Positions 25,043 through 34,549 of a DNA stretch of 64,000 bases are shown one piece after another. The notes under the pieces were generated by a model. The model was not told the DNA's origin and did not search any database. It saw only the letters and a list, made by a program, of their open reading frames with translations. Location of the stretch: assembly GCF_000612505.1 (NCBI RefSeq), contig NZ_CP004078.1, positions 5,045,001-5,109,000 of the forward strand. Reading direction: 5' to 3'. Position numbers and translations under genes: made by a program. This DNA is from Paenibacillus sabinae T27 (GTDB lineage: Bacteria > Bacillota > Bacilli > Paenibacillales > Paenibacillaceae). Positions within the stretch are counted from its first letter, which is position 1. The number at the start of each line of letters is the position of its first letter.

Positions 25043-26515
25043 TTGAGAACAAAGGTCGCCGCTGTCGTAGGTTCTATGCTGATTGCCACTAGCCTGTTAG
25101 CCGGGTCCGGGTATGCCAAGCCAGCCAGTCAGAGTCAGGCGGGTCAGGCGAGTCAGAAGCAAAAGTATGTGATCGCGTTTCAATCTTCACTTCCGGCAAA
25201 CTACGAAACATTAATAACGAAAGCGGGCGGCAAAGTCCTTCGCGCCCTCCCGGAATTGGGCGGACTCGAAGCAGAATCCGAAAGAGCGGACTTTCTTTCG
25301 AATCTGAGCGGGGTTTCCGGCATACAAGCGGCTAATCCCGAATTGGAGTACAAGCTTGATGAAGATACCGCGGCGGCCGACGGCCAGCCGGTAACCGATA
25401 TTCCGCAGGATGCCGATACGTATTGGCCCTATCAATGGGATATCCAGCGGATTACGAATAACGGAGCCTCCTACAAGCTGGAAACGGGCGGCACAGTTAA
25501 TTCGGATGGAACGGTTAAGCACAAGGCGGTTGTAGGCGTCATCGATACGGGAATCGACGCCAACCACCCCGACCTGAAGGCCAACTTCCTCGGGGGCGTG
25601 AACTTTGTCCCAGCAGGTGTCGACGCCAGTGAAACAGGCGATCCAAGCGACATCAGGGACCGCGAAGGCCATGGCACGCATGTGGCCGGCTCCATAGCGG
25701 CGGACGGCAAGGTCAAAGGCGTAGGTCCCGGCCTCGGCATCCGGTCGTACCGCGTATTCGCGGCAGAGGGCGGCGCCCCGACCTCATGGATCGCCGCAGC
25801 CGTCGTTCAGGCGGCCAAGGACAAGGTCGACGTCATCAACATGTCGATCGGGGGTTACGACGGCATTGCCCGATACACTTATGACGGCCTCAAATACAAT
25901 GATGTGGCGGACATGCTCCTCTGGAAGCGCGCGCTGCAGTATGCCGTTGGCCGCAACGTTACAGTAGTCGCGGCCGCTGGCAACGAGTCGCTGAATCTAA
26001 ATGACTCGAATGCTGTTGTCGACTATATGAACCAAACGTACGGCTACCTTGGCCTGACCTTCAAAAGCGCTGTGAAAGAAGTACCGGGCACACTGCCGGG
26101 CGTCATCAACGTATCTTCGTCGAATAAGTGGTCTTCGGACAAGATCGCGTTCTATTCCAACTACGGCAGCACAATCGACGTCGCGGCTCCCGGCGGGGAC
26201 AACGGCCCGGTCTATGACGCAAGCCGAAATCTCGATGAGCGGGACTTCCATTACCGCACGCTCAGCACATGGCCAACCTACCTCGAGCCCTACTTCACCT
26301 CGAATCTGAGGGGCTATGCGCTGCTGCACGGTACTTCGATGGCAGCACCGAAGGTTGCGGGCATTGCGGGTGTCATCAAGGCCGCGCATCCGGAATATAC
26401 ACCGGCCCAGGTGCAAGCGCTCATCAAGCAGACGGCCAGCGATTTAGGAAAGCCGGGGCAGGACCCGCTGTTCGGCTCGGGCGAAGCCAATATCTTCAAT
26501 GCATTAAGCCATTAA
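25043..26515 (+). CDS. Secreted subtilisin-like serine protease (S8) with I9 propeptide
   Basis: A 490-residue preproprotein. Signal peptide at about 1-27 (RTKVAAVVGSMLIATSLLAG), an inhibitor-I9-like propeptide at about 40-110 (KYVIAFQSSLP...), then the catalytic domain with Asp168 (GVIDTGID), His213 (GHGTHVAG), oxyanion Asn in AAAGNES and Ser432 (GTSMAAP). All catalytic residues are intact. A TTG start nine bases after GGGGAGG is required, since the region before it lacks a signal sequence. Expected to be exported and self-activated. It resembles bacillopeptidase/halolysin-type subtilases; the substrate range is unknown. Confidence 0.9.
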   Translation: MRTKVAAVVGSMLIATSLLAGSGYAKPASQSQAGQASQKQKYVIAFQSSLPANYETLITKAGGKVLRALPELGGLEAESERADFLSNLSGVSGIQAANPELEYKLDEDTAAADGQPVTDIPQDADTYWPYQWDIQRITNNGASYKLETGGTVNSDGTVKHKAVVGVIDTGIDANHPDLKANFLGGVNFVPAGVDASETGDPSDIRDREGHGTHVAGSIAADGKVKGVGPGLGIRSYRVFAAEGGAPTSWIAAAVVQAAKDKVDVINMSIGGYDGIARYTYDGLKYNDVADMLLWKRALQYAVGRNVTVVAAAGNESLNLNDSNAVVDYMNQTYGYLGLTFKSAVKEVPGTLPGVINVSSSNKWSSDKIAFYSNYGSTIDVAAPGGDNGPVYDASRNLDERDFHYRTLSTWPTYLEPYFTSNLRGYALLHGTSMAAPKVAGIAGVIKAAHPEYTPAQVQALIKQTASDLGKPGQDPLFGSGEANIFNALSH

Positions 26516-26536
26516 TCCTGGAGAGGATACTATATT

Positions 26537-26944
26537 TTGGATATTAAGATCATTCACAAAGAGCAAGCCTGGCGGCTGCGCCATGAAGTCATGTGGCCGG
26601 AAAAGGATCTCGATTATGTAAAGCTTAAAGACGATGATGAGGGGACTCACTTCGGGCTTTTTGAAGGGGAAGCGCTGATTTCAGCCGTCTCTCTTTTTGT
26701 ACATGGATCGGAAGCGCAGTTCCGCAAGTTTGCGACGTTAACCTCGCATCAGAATCAGGGGTGCGGGAGCCGATTATTGTTCCATATCCTCGGAGAAGCA
26801 GAGCAGGCCGGCGTGAAACGGATTTACTGCAATGCCAGGAGCGGAAAAGTTTCGTTCTATGAAAGGTTTGGATTAATCCCAACTGCAAGCACGTTTACAA
26901 AAGGCGGCAAAGATTATATTGTGATGGAACGGTTCTTCGGGTGA
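26537..26944 (+). CDS. GNAT-family N-acetyltransferase
   Basis: A 135-residue acetyltransferase with the acetyl-CoA loop HQNQGCGSRLLFHIL (near 75-88) and the beta-6/7 element YERFGLIPTAS near the C-terminus, typical of ElaA/YitI-like GNATs. TTG start after GGAGAGG. It begins 21 bases after the protease stop and could be cotranscribed with it. Substrate unknown. Confidence 0.8.
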   Translation: MDIKIIHKEQAWRLRHEVMWPEKDLDYVKLKDDDEGTHFGLFEGEALISAVSLFVHGSEAQFRKFATLTSHQNQGCGSRLLFHILGEAEQAGVKRIYCNARSGKVSFYERFGLIPTASTFTKGGKDYIVMERFFG

Positions 26945-26977
26945 GGGAATAAAATCATTTATAGGTCCTAAAACAGG

Positions 26978-27009
26978 AGCAGGCCAGCCGGAATTTCGGC
27001 TGGCCTGCT
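26978..27009. terminator. Terminator between GNAT and hcp genes
   Basis: A 13-bp perfect stem AGCAGGCCAGCCG/CGGCTGGCCTGCT with the loop GAATTT between converging genes. Confidence 0.85.
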
Positions 27010-27060
27010 TTGCTTAGGTTTGGACTTGAGGTCCACTCTTTTCTAACCTTGACGGTTCGA

Positions 27061-28716
27061 TTACACCACCGACAGGAAACGCTCCACATCTTCATTCACG
27101 GTTGTGATGCCGCCGATGCCGAACGTCTCGACCAGCACCTTCGCCACATTCGGGGACAGGAAGGCCGGAAGCGTCGGGCCGAGGTGAATGTTCTTGACAC
27201 CCAGGTAGAGCAGCGCCAGCAGCACGATGACCGCTTTTTGCTCATACCAGGCAATGTTGTAGGAAATCGGCAGGTCGTTGATGTCTTCCAGGCCGAATAC
27301 TTCCTTCAGCTTCAGCGCGATTACGGCCAGCGAGTAGGAATCGTTGCACTGGCCCGCATCGAGTACGCGCGGAATGCCACCGATGTCGCCAAGGTCAAGC
27401 TTGTTGTACTTGTATTTGGCACAGCCAGCCGTCAGGATTACCGTATCGCTAGGCAGCGCCTGAGCAAAATCGGTATAATAGTTCCGGCTCTTCATCCTTC
27501 CGTCGCAGCCGGCCATTACGAAGAAGCGCTTGATCGCGCCGGTCTTCACCGCGTCGACCACCTTGTCGGCCACTCCCATCACAGCCGCATGGGCAAAGCC
27601 GCCGACAATCTCCCCGCTCTCGATTTCGACCGGAGCCACGCAGGTCTTAGCCTGCTCGATGATGGCGGAGAAGTCTTTCGGAGCGCCGTCTTTACCTTCC
27701 CCGATATGCTTGATGCCGGGATAGCCCGTGTTGCCTGTCGTGTACAGACGGTCCTTATAGCTGTCCTTCGGCGGCACCACGCAGTTGGTCGTCATCAGAA
27801 TCGGACCGTTGAAGCTATCGAATTCCTCATTTTGTTTCCACCATGCGTTGCCGTAGTTGCCGACAAAATGGCTGTATTTTTTGAAAGCCGGGTAGTAGTG
27901 GGCTGGCAGCATTTCGCTGTGCGTGTACACGTCGACGCCCGTTCCCTCCGTCTGCTTGAGCAGCTCTTCCATATCCTTCAGGTCGTGGCCGCTGATCAGA
28001 ATGCCCGGGCGGTCGCCGACGCCGATGTTCACCTTCGTAATTTCCGGGTTGCCGTACGTCTCCGTGTTGGCACGGTCAAGCAGCGCCATAACGTCAACGC
28101 CGTACTTACCGCATTCCATAACGAGAGCAACCAGCTCCTCCGCGGTCAGCTCATCGTTCAGCGTAGCGGCAAGTCCGCGCTCAAGGAAAGCCTGCGCGCC
28201 GGCTTCATGATAGCCGAGCACCGCGGCATGCTCCAGATAGGCGGCCATGCCCTTCAGGCCGTAGGTAAGCAGCTCGCGCAGGGAGCGAACGTCCTCGTTC
28301 TCGGTTGCAAGCACACCAACCGCCGCTGCCTTGGCTTCCAGCTCTTCGTCCGTGCCTGGCGTCCATTGCGCGGCGTCATGGCCTCCGAGCGCCACGTCTG
28401 CAAGCGAGCTGGCCAGCCGTTTTTTCCAGCCGTCACGAATGACGATCCCTTCTCTGACTCTCGCAATAAATCCGTCGCGGTCGAAGTTAGCGTTGGTGAT
28501 CGTTGCGAACAGGCTCTTGATGATGAAATGCTCTGAAGCAATGTCAGTCACTCCGAGTTCGCGGCCCTTTGCCGCATAAATGGAGATGCCCTTTACCGTG
28601 TAGAGCAGAAGGTCCTGCAGATTGGCGACATCACTTGTCTTGCCGCAGACTCCCTGAATCGTGCAGCCCGTTCCTTTGGCCGCCTCCTGGCACTGAAAAC
28701 AAAACATACTGCTCAT
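27061..28716 (-). CDS. hcp: Hydroxylamine reductase / hybrid cluster protein
   Basis: A 551-residue hybrid-cluster (prismane) protein. The N-terminal cysteines form C-x2-C-x8-C-x5-C (Cys6, 9, 18, 24), the pattern of class I and III Hcp that hold a 4Fe-4S cluster. Hybrid-cluster ligands are seen in [49 protein letters not shown] and [10 protein letters not shown]. Hcp reduces NO or hydroxylamine in nitrosative stress under low oxygen. Start follows AAGGAGAG. Divergent from a Crp/Fnr regulator across a region with a perfect dyad. Confidence 0.95.
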   Translation of the reverse strand: MSSMFCFQCQEAAKGTGCTIQGVCGKTSDVANLQDLLLYTVKGISIYAAKGRELGVTDIASEHFIIKSLFATITNANFDRDGFIARVREGIVIRDGWKKRLASSLADVALGGHDAAQWTPGTDEELEAKAAAVGVLATENEDVRSLRELLTYGLKGMAAYLEHAAVLGYHEAGAQAFLERGLAATLNDELTAEELVALVMECGKYGVDVMALLDRANTETYGNPEITKVNIGVGDRPGILISGHDLKDMEELLKQTEGTGVDVYTHSEMLPAHYYPAFKKYSHFVGNYGNAWWKQNEEFDSFNGPILMTTNCVVPPKDSYKDRLYTTGNTGYPGIKHIGEGKDGAPKDFSAIIEQAKTCVAPVEIESGEIVGGFAHAAVMGVADKVVDAVKTGAIKRFFVMAGCDGRMKSRNYYTDFAQALPSDTVILTAGCAKYKYNKLDLGDIGGIPRVLDAGQCNDSYSLAVIALKLKEVFGLEDINDLPISYNIAWYEQKAVIVLLALLYLGVKNIHLGPTLPAFLSPNVAKVLVETFGIGGITTVNEDVERFLSVV

Positions 28717-28773
28717 TGAATCATCTCTCCTTAATATTCATGTCATTCGTCTGCCGTCTGTGTCTTTACTAGT

Positions 28774-28825
28774 TACTACCGATTGTAGTAGACTGACGTC
28801 GAACAATCGGTAACGGATGTTACCG
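28774..28825. promoter_or_regulatory. Operator region between hcp and the Crp/Fnr regulator
   Basis: The perfect palindrome CGGTAAC-GGAT-GTTACCG lies at 28808-28825 with the 4-base centre typical of Crp/Fnr sites. A second dyad TACTAC-N5-GTAGTA is at 28774-28790, and ACCGATTGT/ACAATCGGT (28778-28786, 28803-28811) pairs across both. This is very likely the binding region of the divergent regulator. Confidence 0.75.
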
Positions 28826-28861
28826 TTTATCTAAAATTATTTTAAAAATTGGAGGAATTCC

Positions 28862-29548
28862 ATGAAGCCGGAGCCTGCCGTGCTGCAGACCTGTCTATTT
28901 TTTCGGGGAAAGAGCATCGAGGAGCTTGACGCCATGCTGGATACGATGCGCTACACCGTCCGGGATTGCAGCAAGTCGGAAATGATTATCAGCGAAGGCG
29001 AGACCGCCGACCGGCTGGGAATTGTGCTATCCGGAGTGGTGGAAGTTCACAAAATCCATCAGGGCGGAGGCGGCATAACCATTGCCAGGCTGGGGAGGGG
29101 GCAGACCTTCGGGGAGGCGGTGCTGTTCCGGCGGGAGAACGTGTATCCGGCCACCATTATTTCAGCGGGGCGAAGCACCGTCATGTTCATCGGCAAGCAG
29201 GAGCTGCTGCGCCTGTTCGCCGCCGATACCGACATGCTGTCCAGGTATATGGAAAATCTGTCTGAACGCCTCGTCATGGTTAACCGCAAGCTTGAAATCC
29301 TGTCGGCCGGTTCGCTGCGCCGCCGGGTTGTGCATGATTTGCTGCAACAGGCGGACCAGCAGGGGACGGATACCCTCCGGCTGCCCTTCAGCCGCAAGGA
29401 ATGGGCCGAGCATCTGAATGCCGCGCGTCCTTCGCTGTCCCGGGAAATGGGGCTGCTGCGCGACAATGGCTGGATTTCGTTCAAAGGAAACACGGTCACG
29501 CTGCTGGACCGGAAGAAGCTGGAGGGGATTATGGAGCGGGAAGAATAA
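28862..29548 (+). CDS. Crp/Fnr-family regulator, probable HcpR-type nitrosative-stress regulator
   Basis: A 228-residue Crp/Fnr protein. A cyclic-nucleotide-like barrel (about 10-125: SEGETADRLGIVLSGVVEV, GQTFGEAVLF), a long dimer helix and a C-terminal HTH (FSRKEWAEHLNAARPSLSREMGLLRDNG near 170-200). Fnr-type N-terminal Cys clusters are absent, so it does not look like a 4Fe-4S Fnr; HcpR-type proteins use haem to sense NO, but haem binding cannot be judged here. It starts after GGAGGAATTCC, divergent from hcp, and most likely binds the dyad between them. Confidence 0.82.
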   Translation: MKPEPAVLQTCLFFRGKSIEELDAMLDTMRYTVRDCSKSEMIISEGETADRLGIVLSGVVEVHKIHQGGGGITIARLGRGQTFGEAVLFRRENVYPATIISAGRSTVMFIGKQELLRLFAADTDMLSRYMENLSERLVMVNRKLEILSAGSLRRRVVHDLLQQADQQGTDTLRLPFSRKEWAEHLNAARPSLSREMGLLRDNGWISFKGNTVTLLDRKKLEGIMEREE

Positions 29549-29593
29549 TGCTTCGAGCAGCCGCAGGCGTTTGCCGAGTATGCGATAGAGATG

Positions 29594-29622
29594 AAAAAAA
29601 GACCCTCCTTATAAGGAAGGTC
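29594..29622. terminator. Terminator shared by the Crp/Fnr and HD-GYP genes
   Basis: Stem GACCCTCCTT/AAGGAAGGTC (one mismatch) preceded by seven A; on the minus strand it is followed by T7. It overlaps the end of the HD-GYP gene. Confidence 0.65.
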
Positions 29623-30541
29623 ATTTCTCTCCGGGCTTCAGTATCCCGTCAGCAATTAAAGCCTGTTCAAACAACCGGACCAGTTCGGCGTCATAATGGA
29701 TGCCCGACAGCCGCTTGAGCTCGTCCATCGCGACTTCCGCCGGAAGCCCCTTACGGTATGGCCGGTCGGAGGTCATCGCATCAAAAGTATCGGCAACGCC
29801 GATAATTTTGGCTTCGAGCAAAATCTCTTCTTCCTTAATCCCGTAGGGATAACCGGAACCGTCAAGGCGCTCATGATGCTGCAGAATGATATCGCTAATA
29901 TTGTTGTAATATAAATCCTTAACCATGACATAGCCGTCATAACAATGACGCTTCACAATCTCGAATTCCTCTGCCGTCAAGCGCCCCGGCTTGTTCAGAA
30001 TTTCTTCGGGGGTATGAATCTTCCCGATATCGTGAAATGCGGCCGCAAAATATAAATCTTCCAGCTTGTCCTTTGGCATTTTGATCATCCTGGAAATCAT
30101 CAGGCAGTATTTCTGTACCCGGCCGCTGTGCTTGAATGTATAGTTATCCTTTTCTTCTATCTGTTTAAGAATATTCTCCAGCTTTCTCAATCGGTGGCTG
30201 ATGAGGTGAAACGCAGGCTTGGTTGTATGCCACAGCAGCTTCATCTCTGTCAGAGTGCTGAAATAGACGGCTTCCTGGAGATAATGGGTGTAGAAATAGT
30301 CACCTTTACCCAAGATGATATGCCCATTATCGCCTTTATAACTGCACTCACCCTCCAGTATGTAGAAGAACTCCATCGTATCGGCTTCTTCGCCGGGATA
30401 AACATAGAATATTTTATCTTTCTGAATAGTCTGTAAAATTATTTCGGAGCCGTCACCTCTAGCCAACAGGAAAAATTCAGAGGATCCTTGATGTTCTTGT
30501 GCAATGTTGTCTCCTTCCCTTCCCAAGTTCAGGCCCTTCAT
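29621..30541 (-). CDS. Cupin-HD-GYP protein, probable c-di-GMP phosphodiesterase
   Basis: A 306-residue protein. Residues about 25-110 look like a small cupin barrel (MEFFYILEGECSYKGDNGHIILGKGDYFYTH). The HD-GYP domain follows from about 125: His138 in KHSGRVQKYC, HD at 170-171 in AFHDIGKIHTP, His199 in VKRHCYDG, HHERLDGSGYP at 222-232 and DTFDAMTSDRPYRKG. All metal ligands and the GYP signature are intact, so hydrolysis of c-di-GMP is likely. It lies 15 bases downstream of a secreted-protein gene and close to a GGDEF-EAL gene in the same orientation. The ligand of the cupin part is unknown. Confidence 0.85.
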   Translation of the reverse strand: MKGLNLGREGDNIAQEHQGSSEFFLLARGDGSEIILQTIQKDKIFYVYPGEEADTMEFFYILEGECSYKGDNGHIILGKGDYFYTHYLQEAVYFSTLTEMKLLWHTTKPAFHLISHRLRKLENILKQIEEKDNYTFKHSGRVQKYCLMISRMIKMPKDKLEDLYFAAAFHDIGKIHTPEEILNKPGRLTAEEFEIVKRHCYDGYVMVKDLYYNNISDIILQHHERLDGSGYPYGIKEEEILLEAKIIGVADTFDAMTSDRPYRKGLPAEVAMDELKRLSGIHYDAELVRLFEQALIADGILKPGEK

Positions 30542-30556
30542 AATTTTCAGTCCCTC

Positions 30557-31162
30557 CTATATTTCCACAGCGATAGGATCGATCCAAACCTCGCGATCCG
30601 CAATCTTCACAAGCTTCCAGAAACGTTCGGCAACCACACCCAGTTCGGCCGCTTGAGCGATCGCTGTGTCGGCAATTTGCAAGGTTTCGTTATACAAATC
30701 CGTAACCAGCTTGTCCAGTGCGCTGGTATAAATTTTGGTGCGTTCAGCAATCAAAGTGCCTTCCGAAGCGGCGTCCGCGTTAAATTCGGCGATTTGATCA
30801 TCCGCTGCTTTCGAATCTCCCCCGCCCGGGGTGAACAACTGTTCCACCAGATCGTCGGAAGCGGTCTTTACATCCGCAACCTCAGCCGAGATTTGGGCAG
30901 TGTCCGGATTCAGCTCGGCCGCGGCCTGAAGCTGTTTGATCGCCTGAATATCTTTCAAGTAATCCTCTTGTAGTTTATCGGCTTCTGCGACAGCTTTTTC
31001 AATCTTTTCGTCAATTTCTTGGTTGGCCTTCTCAATAATTGAGAGTGCAGTCTGTTGATCTTGAGTGAGATTGTCGGTCGCCGGCGATGCGAAGACCGCG
31101 CCAGTAACCATAAGAAGAGCCAGCATAAAGATCAAGCCGCTTGCCAATAGCTTCTTTACCAT
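30557..31162 (-). CDS. Secreted helical protein of unknown function
   Basis: A 201-residue protein with a signal peptide (KKLLASGLIFMLALLMVTGAVFA) and a mature part that is rich in Ala, Asp, Glu and Lys and predicted helical, with heptad-like stretches (IEKANQEIDEKIEKAVAEADKLQEDY). No known domain recognised. I start at the ATG at 31162, nine bases after GGAAGG. Directly upstream of and probably cotranscribed with the HD-GYP gene; it might be the output or sensor of that pathway, which is a guess. Confidence 0.75.
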   Translation of the reverse strand: MVKKLLASGLIFMLALLMVTGAVFASPATDNLTQDQQTALSIIEKANQEIDEKIEKAVAEADKLQEDYLKDIQAIKQLQAAAELNPDTAQISAEVADVKTASDDLVEQLFTPGGGDSKAADDQIAEFNADAASEGTLIAERTKIYTSALDKLVTDLYNETLQIADTAIAQAAELGVVAERFWKLVKIADREVWIDPIAVEI

Positions 31163-31281
31163 GTCCACTTTCCTTCCGCGAATGGGTTGAATTTCAGTTT
31201 AATTATAGTATCGAAGGTTGCCGTTTACCAGTTTTATCCGTTAAAGAACGGGCATAAATCGACGGATTATTAGGCATTTTT

Positions 31282-34266
31282 TCAACACTTTTCTACATTG
31301 ATCATTTGGCGGGCATATTGGCGGGTCCAAGCCTGTACCTGGCCCTCTGCAATCGGACGGCTGATGTAGTAGCCCTGTACCTTGTCGCAGTTCACCCGTC
31401 TTAGGAATTCGAGCTGTTCCTTCGTCTCGACTCCTTCCGCCGTAACGATCAGCCCCATATCGTGACCGATTGCGACGATGGAGCCGGCCAGCGGCATGCT
31501 GCTTCCTTCACCCGGGAGGCCGTCGATAAATGATTTGTCGATCTTCAGCGTCGTTATCGGCAGCTGCTTCAGATAGCTGAGGGAAGAATACCCTGTCCCG
31601 AAATCGTCCAAAGCGATGCCGATGCCCCGCTGCTTCAAATACTCCAGCTTGATGCTGATCTCTTCAAAAGACTCCATAATGATGGACTCGGTGATCTCCA
31701 GCTCCAGGTACCGGGGGTTCAGCCCCGTTTCGCGTAAAATCTTCAGCACGGTTTCCGCGAAATCGTCCATCAGCAGCTGGATGACCGATATATTGACCGA
31801 AATATGGTACGGTCCCAGCCCCTGACGATGAAGTCCGGCAAGAAAAAGACAAGCCTTGCGCAGCACCCATTCCCCTATCGGGATAATCAGGCGGCAATCC
31901 TCCGCAATCCCAATGAAAGACAAAGGGGAGACAAAGCCCAGTACCGGGCTGTTCCAGCGAATCAGCGCCTCGAACCCCCACAGTTCTCCGTTGGGAAGAG
32001 TCACCTTGGGCTGGTATTGCAAAGACAGCTCGTTGTTATCGATGGCCTCCCGCAGATGCTTCTCGATGATTACCCGCTCGTCAAAATACTGCTGCATATT
32101 CTGTCCATACAGCATGTATGTCCCTTTGCCCGCCTGCTTGGCCCGGTACATGGCAATATCGGCGTTCTTGAGCAGCGCCTCGGCGGTCCTGCCGTCACGC
32201 GGGTATTGGGCGATTCCGACGCTGATGGAGACATGCACGGTGCTGTCGCCCAGCTGAAACGGCTCTTTGAAGCTCTGAATCAGTGCCTCCGCGTAAAAAA
32301 CCGTCTGCTCCGGCTGCTCCGTGTCCTTGAGCAGAATGACAAATTCGTCTCCGCCGAAACGGTAGCGCCTGCTGTTGCCGGCGGACAGCGCGAGCAGCCG
32401 CTCACCGGCCTGTTTAAGGAGCAGATCGCCGAATGTATGGCCCATCGTGTCGTTAATATATTTGAAATTGTCGATGTCCATGAAGAACAATGCCGCCTGT
32501 CCGCTCTCATTCTTCTCGATGAACGCCTTCAGCTCCTCCGTCAGCGACAGCCGGTTCGGCAATCCACTGAGCTCGTCATTGAAGGCTAGCACCCGGTATT
32601 TTTCCTCGCTCGCCTGAAGCAGCGTCTGGTTCTCGACCACCTTGTTGTACTGCTCCAGCAGTTCATCCTGAAGGGCGGTCAGCTCCTCGTACGTCGATTC
32701 CAGCTCCTGATAGCTCATCTGCAGCTTGCTCTCATACCCTTTGCGGTCCGTAATATCCGTCATCGAGCCGGCGAACCGGACGTAACCGCCCTCCTCGTTC
32801 CGCTGCACCTTGCCTCTGGCCTGAAACCACTTGTACTCCCCGGACTTGGCGCGTATCCGGTATTCGCTGTAATAATAGACCGTCTTTCCGGACAGATGAT
32901 CCTTCCGCTGCCGCTCCTCCTGCTCGAGGTCATCGGGATGAATAATGTTACTCCAGCCGATATAATGCTCGTCAATCTCCCCGATTTCATAGCCCAGAAG
33001 CTCGTACCACCGGTCCGAGAAGTAATAGATCATCGTCGTCATGTCCAGGTCCCAGATGACCGCGTCGGCGCCGAACGCCGCCAAGGAAAATCTCTCGTTA
33101 CTCTCCATCAGCTGTTTGCGGATTCTTCTGACCACCCCGGCATGGAACAGCAGAATGGCGATGAATACAATCAATACGGAGAACACCGCGATAAGGATAA
33201 GCACAAGGCTCCGATAGGTCTCATAAAAAGAGAACGGCTTGTTAATCACTTCGCTGCCCGGCGGGAGGTCCTTCACTTTAATATGAAAGTGCTCCAATTG
33301 GTTGTAGTCAAACGCATTGCGGCTCGTGCCGGCGTAAGAGACGGGGATGGTGTCCGGATTTTCTCCGCCCAGGACACTCAGCGCCACATTCGCAGCTTTC
33401 TCCCCCAGGAGCTTCCCGCTGAGCAAGTTTCCACCGAATGCGCCGTGATTGAGTCCGTATTCATACATATAGTAAAGCGGTACTGTACTAATGGCCGAAA
33501 GTTCGCTCGAAAACCGGTCAAGCTCGGTAATTTTGCCGGTAACATCGCTGTAAAAGGTTGTCGCCAGCAGGATGCTGTCGGAAGAAAGCGACGATGCCGT
33601 CCGTTTGATTTCTTCTTCTGACATCCGGTTCATGCTATGGAGCTTCAAGTCAAGGTTCATCGATTTCAGTTTCTTTATGACTAGTTGGGCAGTAGACAAG
33701 CCGCTCTCCGAGTTATCGTATACAAGATAGACATTTCGGATGGAGGGATTAATGTAAAGCGCCATTTTTATCGTTTCGGAAGGGTCGATATTCTCGATGA
33801 CGCCAGTGATGTTCTTCTGGTTCTTGATTTGATCGTAGCCAACCTCATTTATGCCGCTAAAAATAATGGGCGCGTCGCTTAACAGCTCTTTTCGGTTCTT
33901 GGCTGCAAAATCGAACGCGCGGTCATCTGTCGTTATAATAGCGTCGATATGTAATTTTGCGTATTTGCCTTTGATCAATTCGTAAAAGTGCTGCAGATTC
34001 TCCTCGTTTGGATACCTTTTCCAGTCCAGGTATTCCGTATAAATGACAGGAGGAACCTTCGAGCTCTTGAGCCGCTCTTCAATGCCGTTGTTCTGGTCGT
34101 CCGTCCAAGAGAATCCTTTATGGTAGGAATGCAGGATCAGGACATTCTGCTGGGGAGCTTCCGCCGCTCCTTCGGCCAATGGCGGGCAGAGGCCCATCAA
34201 GAACAGAACGAGCAGTAATAACCGCCAGACTCCCTGCTTTGTTATATATGCCATTTCTGATCCCAT
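31282..34266 (-). CDS. Membrane sensor with substrate-binding-like domain, PAS, GGDEF and EAL domains
   Basis: A 994-residue c-di-GMP enzyme. N-terminal membrane anchor/signal at about 15-32, an extracellular ABC-substrate-binding-like domain (about 40-330, NVLILHSYHKGFSWTDDQ start), a membrane helix near 350-375, a PAS domain (about 385-505, with a PAC end FAGSMTDITDRKG), a coiled coil, a GGDEF domain with intact RFGGDEF near 636 and an EAL domain with EALIRW near 765, DDFGTGYSS and KIDKSF. Both active sites look intact. The start at ATG 34266 follows GGGGTG; a TTG at 34329 is an alternative. It probably senses a small ligand outside the cell. Confidence 0.87.
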   Translation of the reverse strand: MGSEMAYITKQGVWRLLLLVLFLMGLCPPLAEGAAEAPQQNVLILHSYHKGFSWTDDQNNGIEERLKSSKVPPVIYTEYLDWKRYPNEENLQHFYELIKGKYAKLHIDAIITTDDRAFDFAAKNRKELLSDAPIIFSGINEVGYDQIKNQKNITGVIENIDPSETIKMALYINPSIRNVYLVYDNSESGLSTAQLVIKKLKSMNLDLKLHSMNRMSEEEIKRTASSLSSDSILLATTFYSDVTGKITELDRFSSELSAISTVPLYYMYEYGLNHGAFGGNLLSGKLLGEKAANVALSVLGGENPDTIPVSYAGTSRNAFDYNQLEHFHIKVKDLPPGSEVINKPFSFYETYRSLVLILIAVFSVLIVFIAILLFHAGVVRRIRKQLMESNERFSLAAFGADAVIWDLDMTTMIYYFSDRWYELLGYEIGEIDEHYIGWSNIIHPDDLEQEERQRKDHLSGKTVYYYSEYRIRAKSGEYKWFQARGKVQRNEEGGYVRFAGSMTDITDRKGYESKLQMSYQELESTYEELTALQDELLEQYNKVVENQTLLQASEEKYRVLAFNDELSGLPNRLSLTEELKAFIEKNESGQAALFFMDIDNFKYINDTMGHTFGDLLLKQAGERLLALSAGNSRRYRFGGDEFVILLKDTEQPEQTVFYAEALIQSFKEPFQLGDSTVHVSISVGIAQYPRDGRTAEALLKNADIAMYRAKQAGKGTYMLYGQNMQQYFDERVIIEKHLREAIDNNELSLQYQPKVTLPNGELWGFEALIRWNSPVLGFVSPLSFIGIAEDCRLIIPIGEWVLRKACLFLAGLHRQGLGPYHISVNISVIQLLMDDFAETVLKILRETGLNPRYLELEITESIIMESFEEISIKLEYLKQRGIGIALDDFGTGYSSLSYLKQLPITTLKIDKSFIDGLPGEGSSMPLAGSIVAIGHDMGLIVTAEGVETKEQLEFLRRVNCDKVQGYYISRPIAEGQVQAWTRQYARQMINVEKC

Positions 34267-34445
34267 ATCCTCACCCCGCTTCGAAATGCCTGCATCCAGC
34301 TGCGAAAATTTTTCGGTAAATTTCGACAATATATAGATTCTAGGCTCACCTCTCCCTTCCTTCTATTGTCGGAAGAAAGTCTGTAATTTTACATATTTGT
34401 AGAGAGAAGGCGAGAAAAATATTTATAACAACCCAGAAATCAGGG

Positions 34446-34487
34446 TATGCTAACCGGTTGACATATGCAATATACGGCTCTTATACT
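34446..34487 (+). promoter_or_regulatory. Promoter of sucrose phosphorylase gene with LacI-type operator
   Basis: TTGACA (34458-34463), 18 bases, TATACT (34482-34487). The -35 overlaps a 20-bp palindrome TATG-N2-AACCGGTT-N2-CATA (34446-34465) centred on CG, the classic LacI/GalR operator shape. The LacI-family gene at 36.1 kb is the likely repressor. Confidence 0.82.
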
Positions 34488-34549
34488 GAAGATGTCTTCA
34501 TTAGTCTTGCGATCTGCCCACCATTCCAATTGAACAGGAGCCGATTGAA

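Noticed and set aside
27010..28536. A 508-codon open frame on the plus strand opposite hcp
   Set aside because: It has the composition of an antisense shadow in GC-rich DNA, no ribosome site and no recognisable motif; hcp on the other strand is certain.
30557..31162. The secreted helical protein considered as a stalk or pilin
   Set aside because: No pilin-like cleavage motif or sorting signal is seen; composition alone is not enough.
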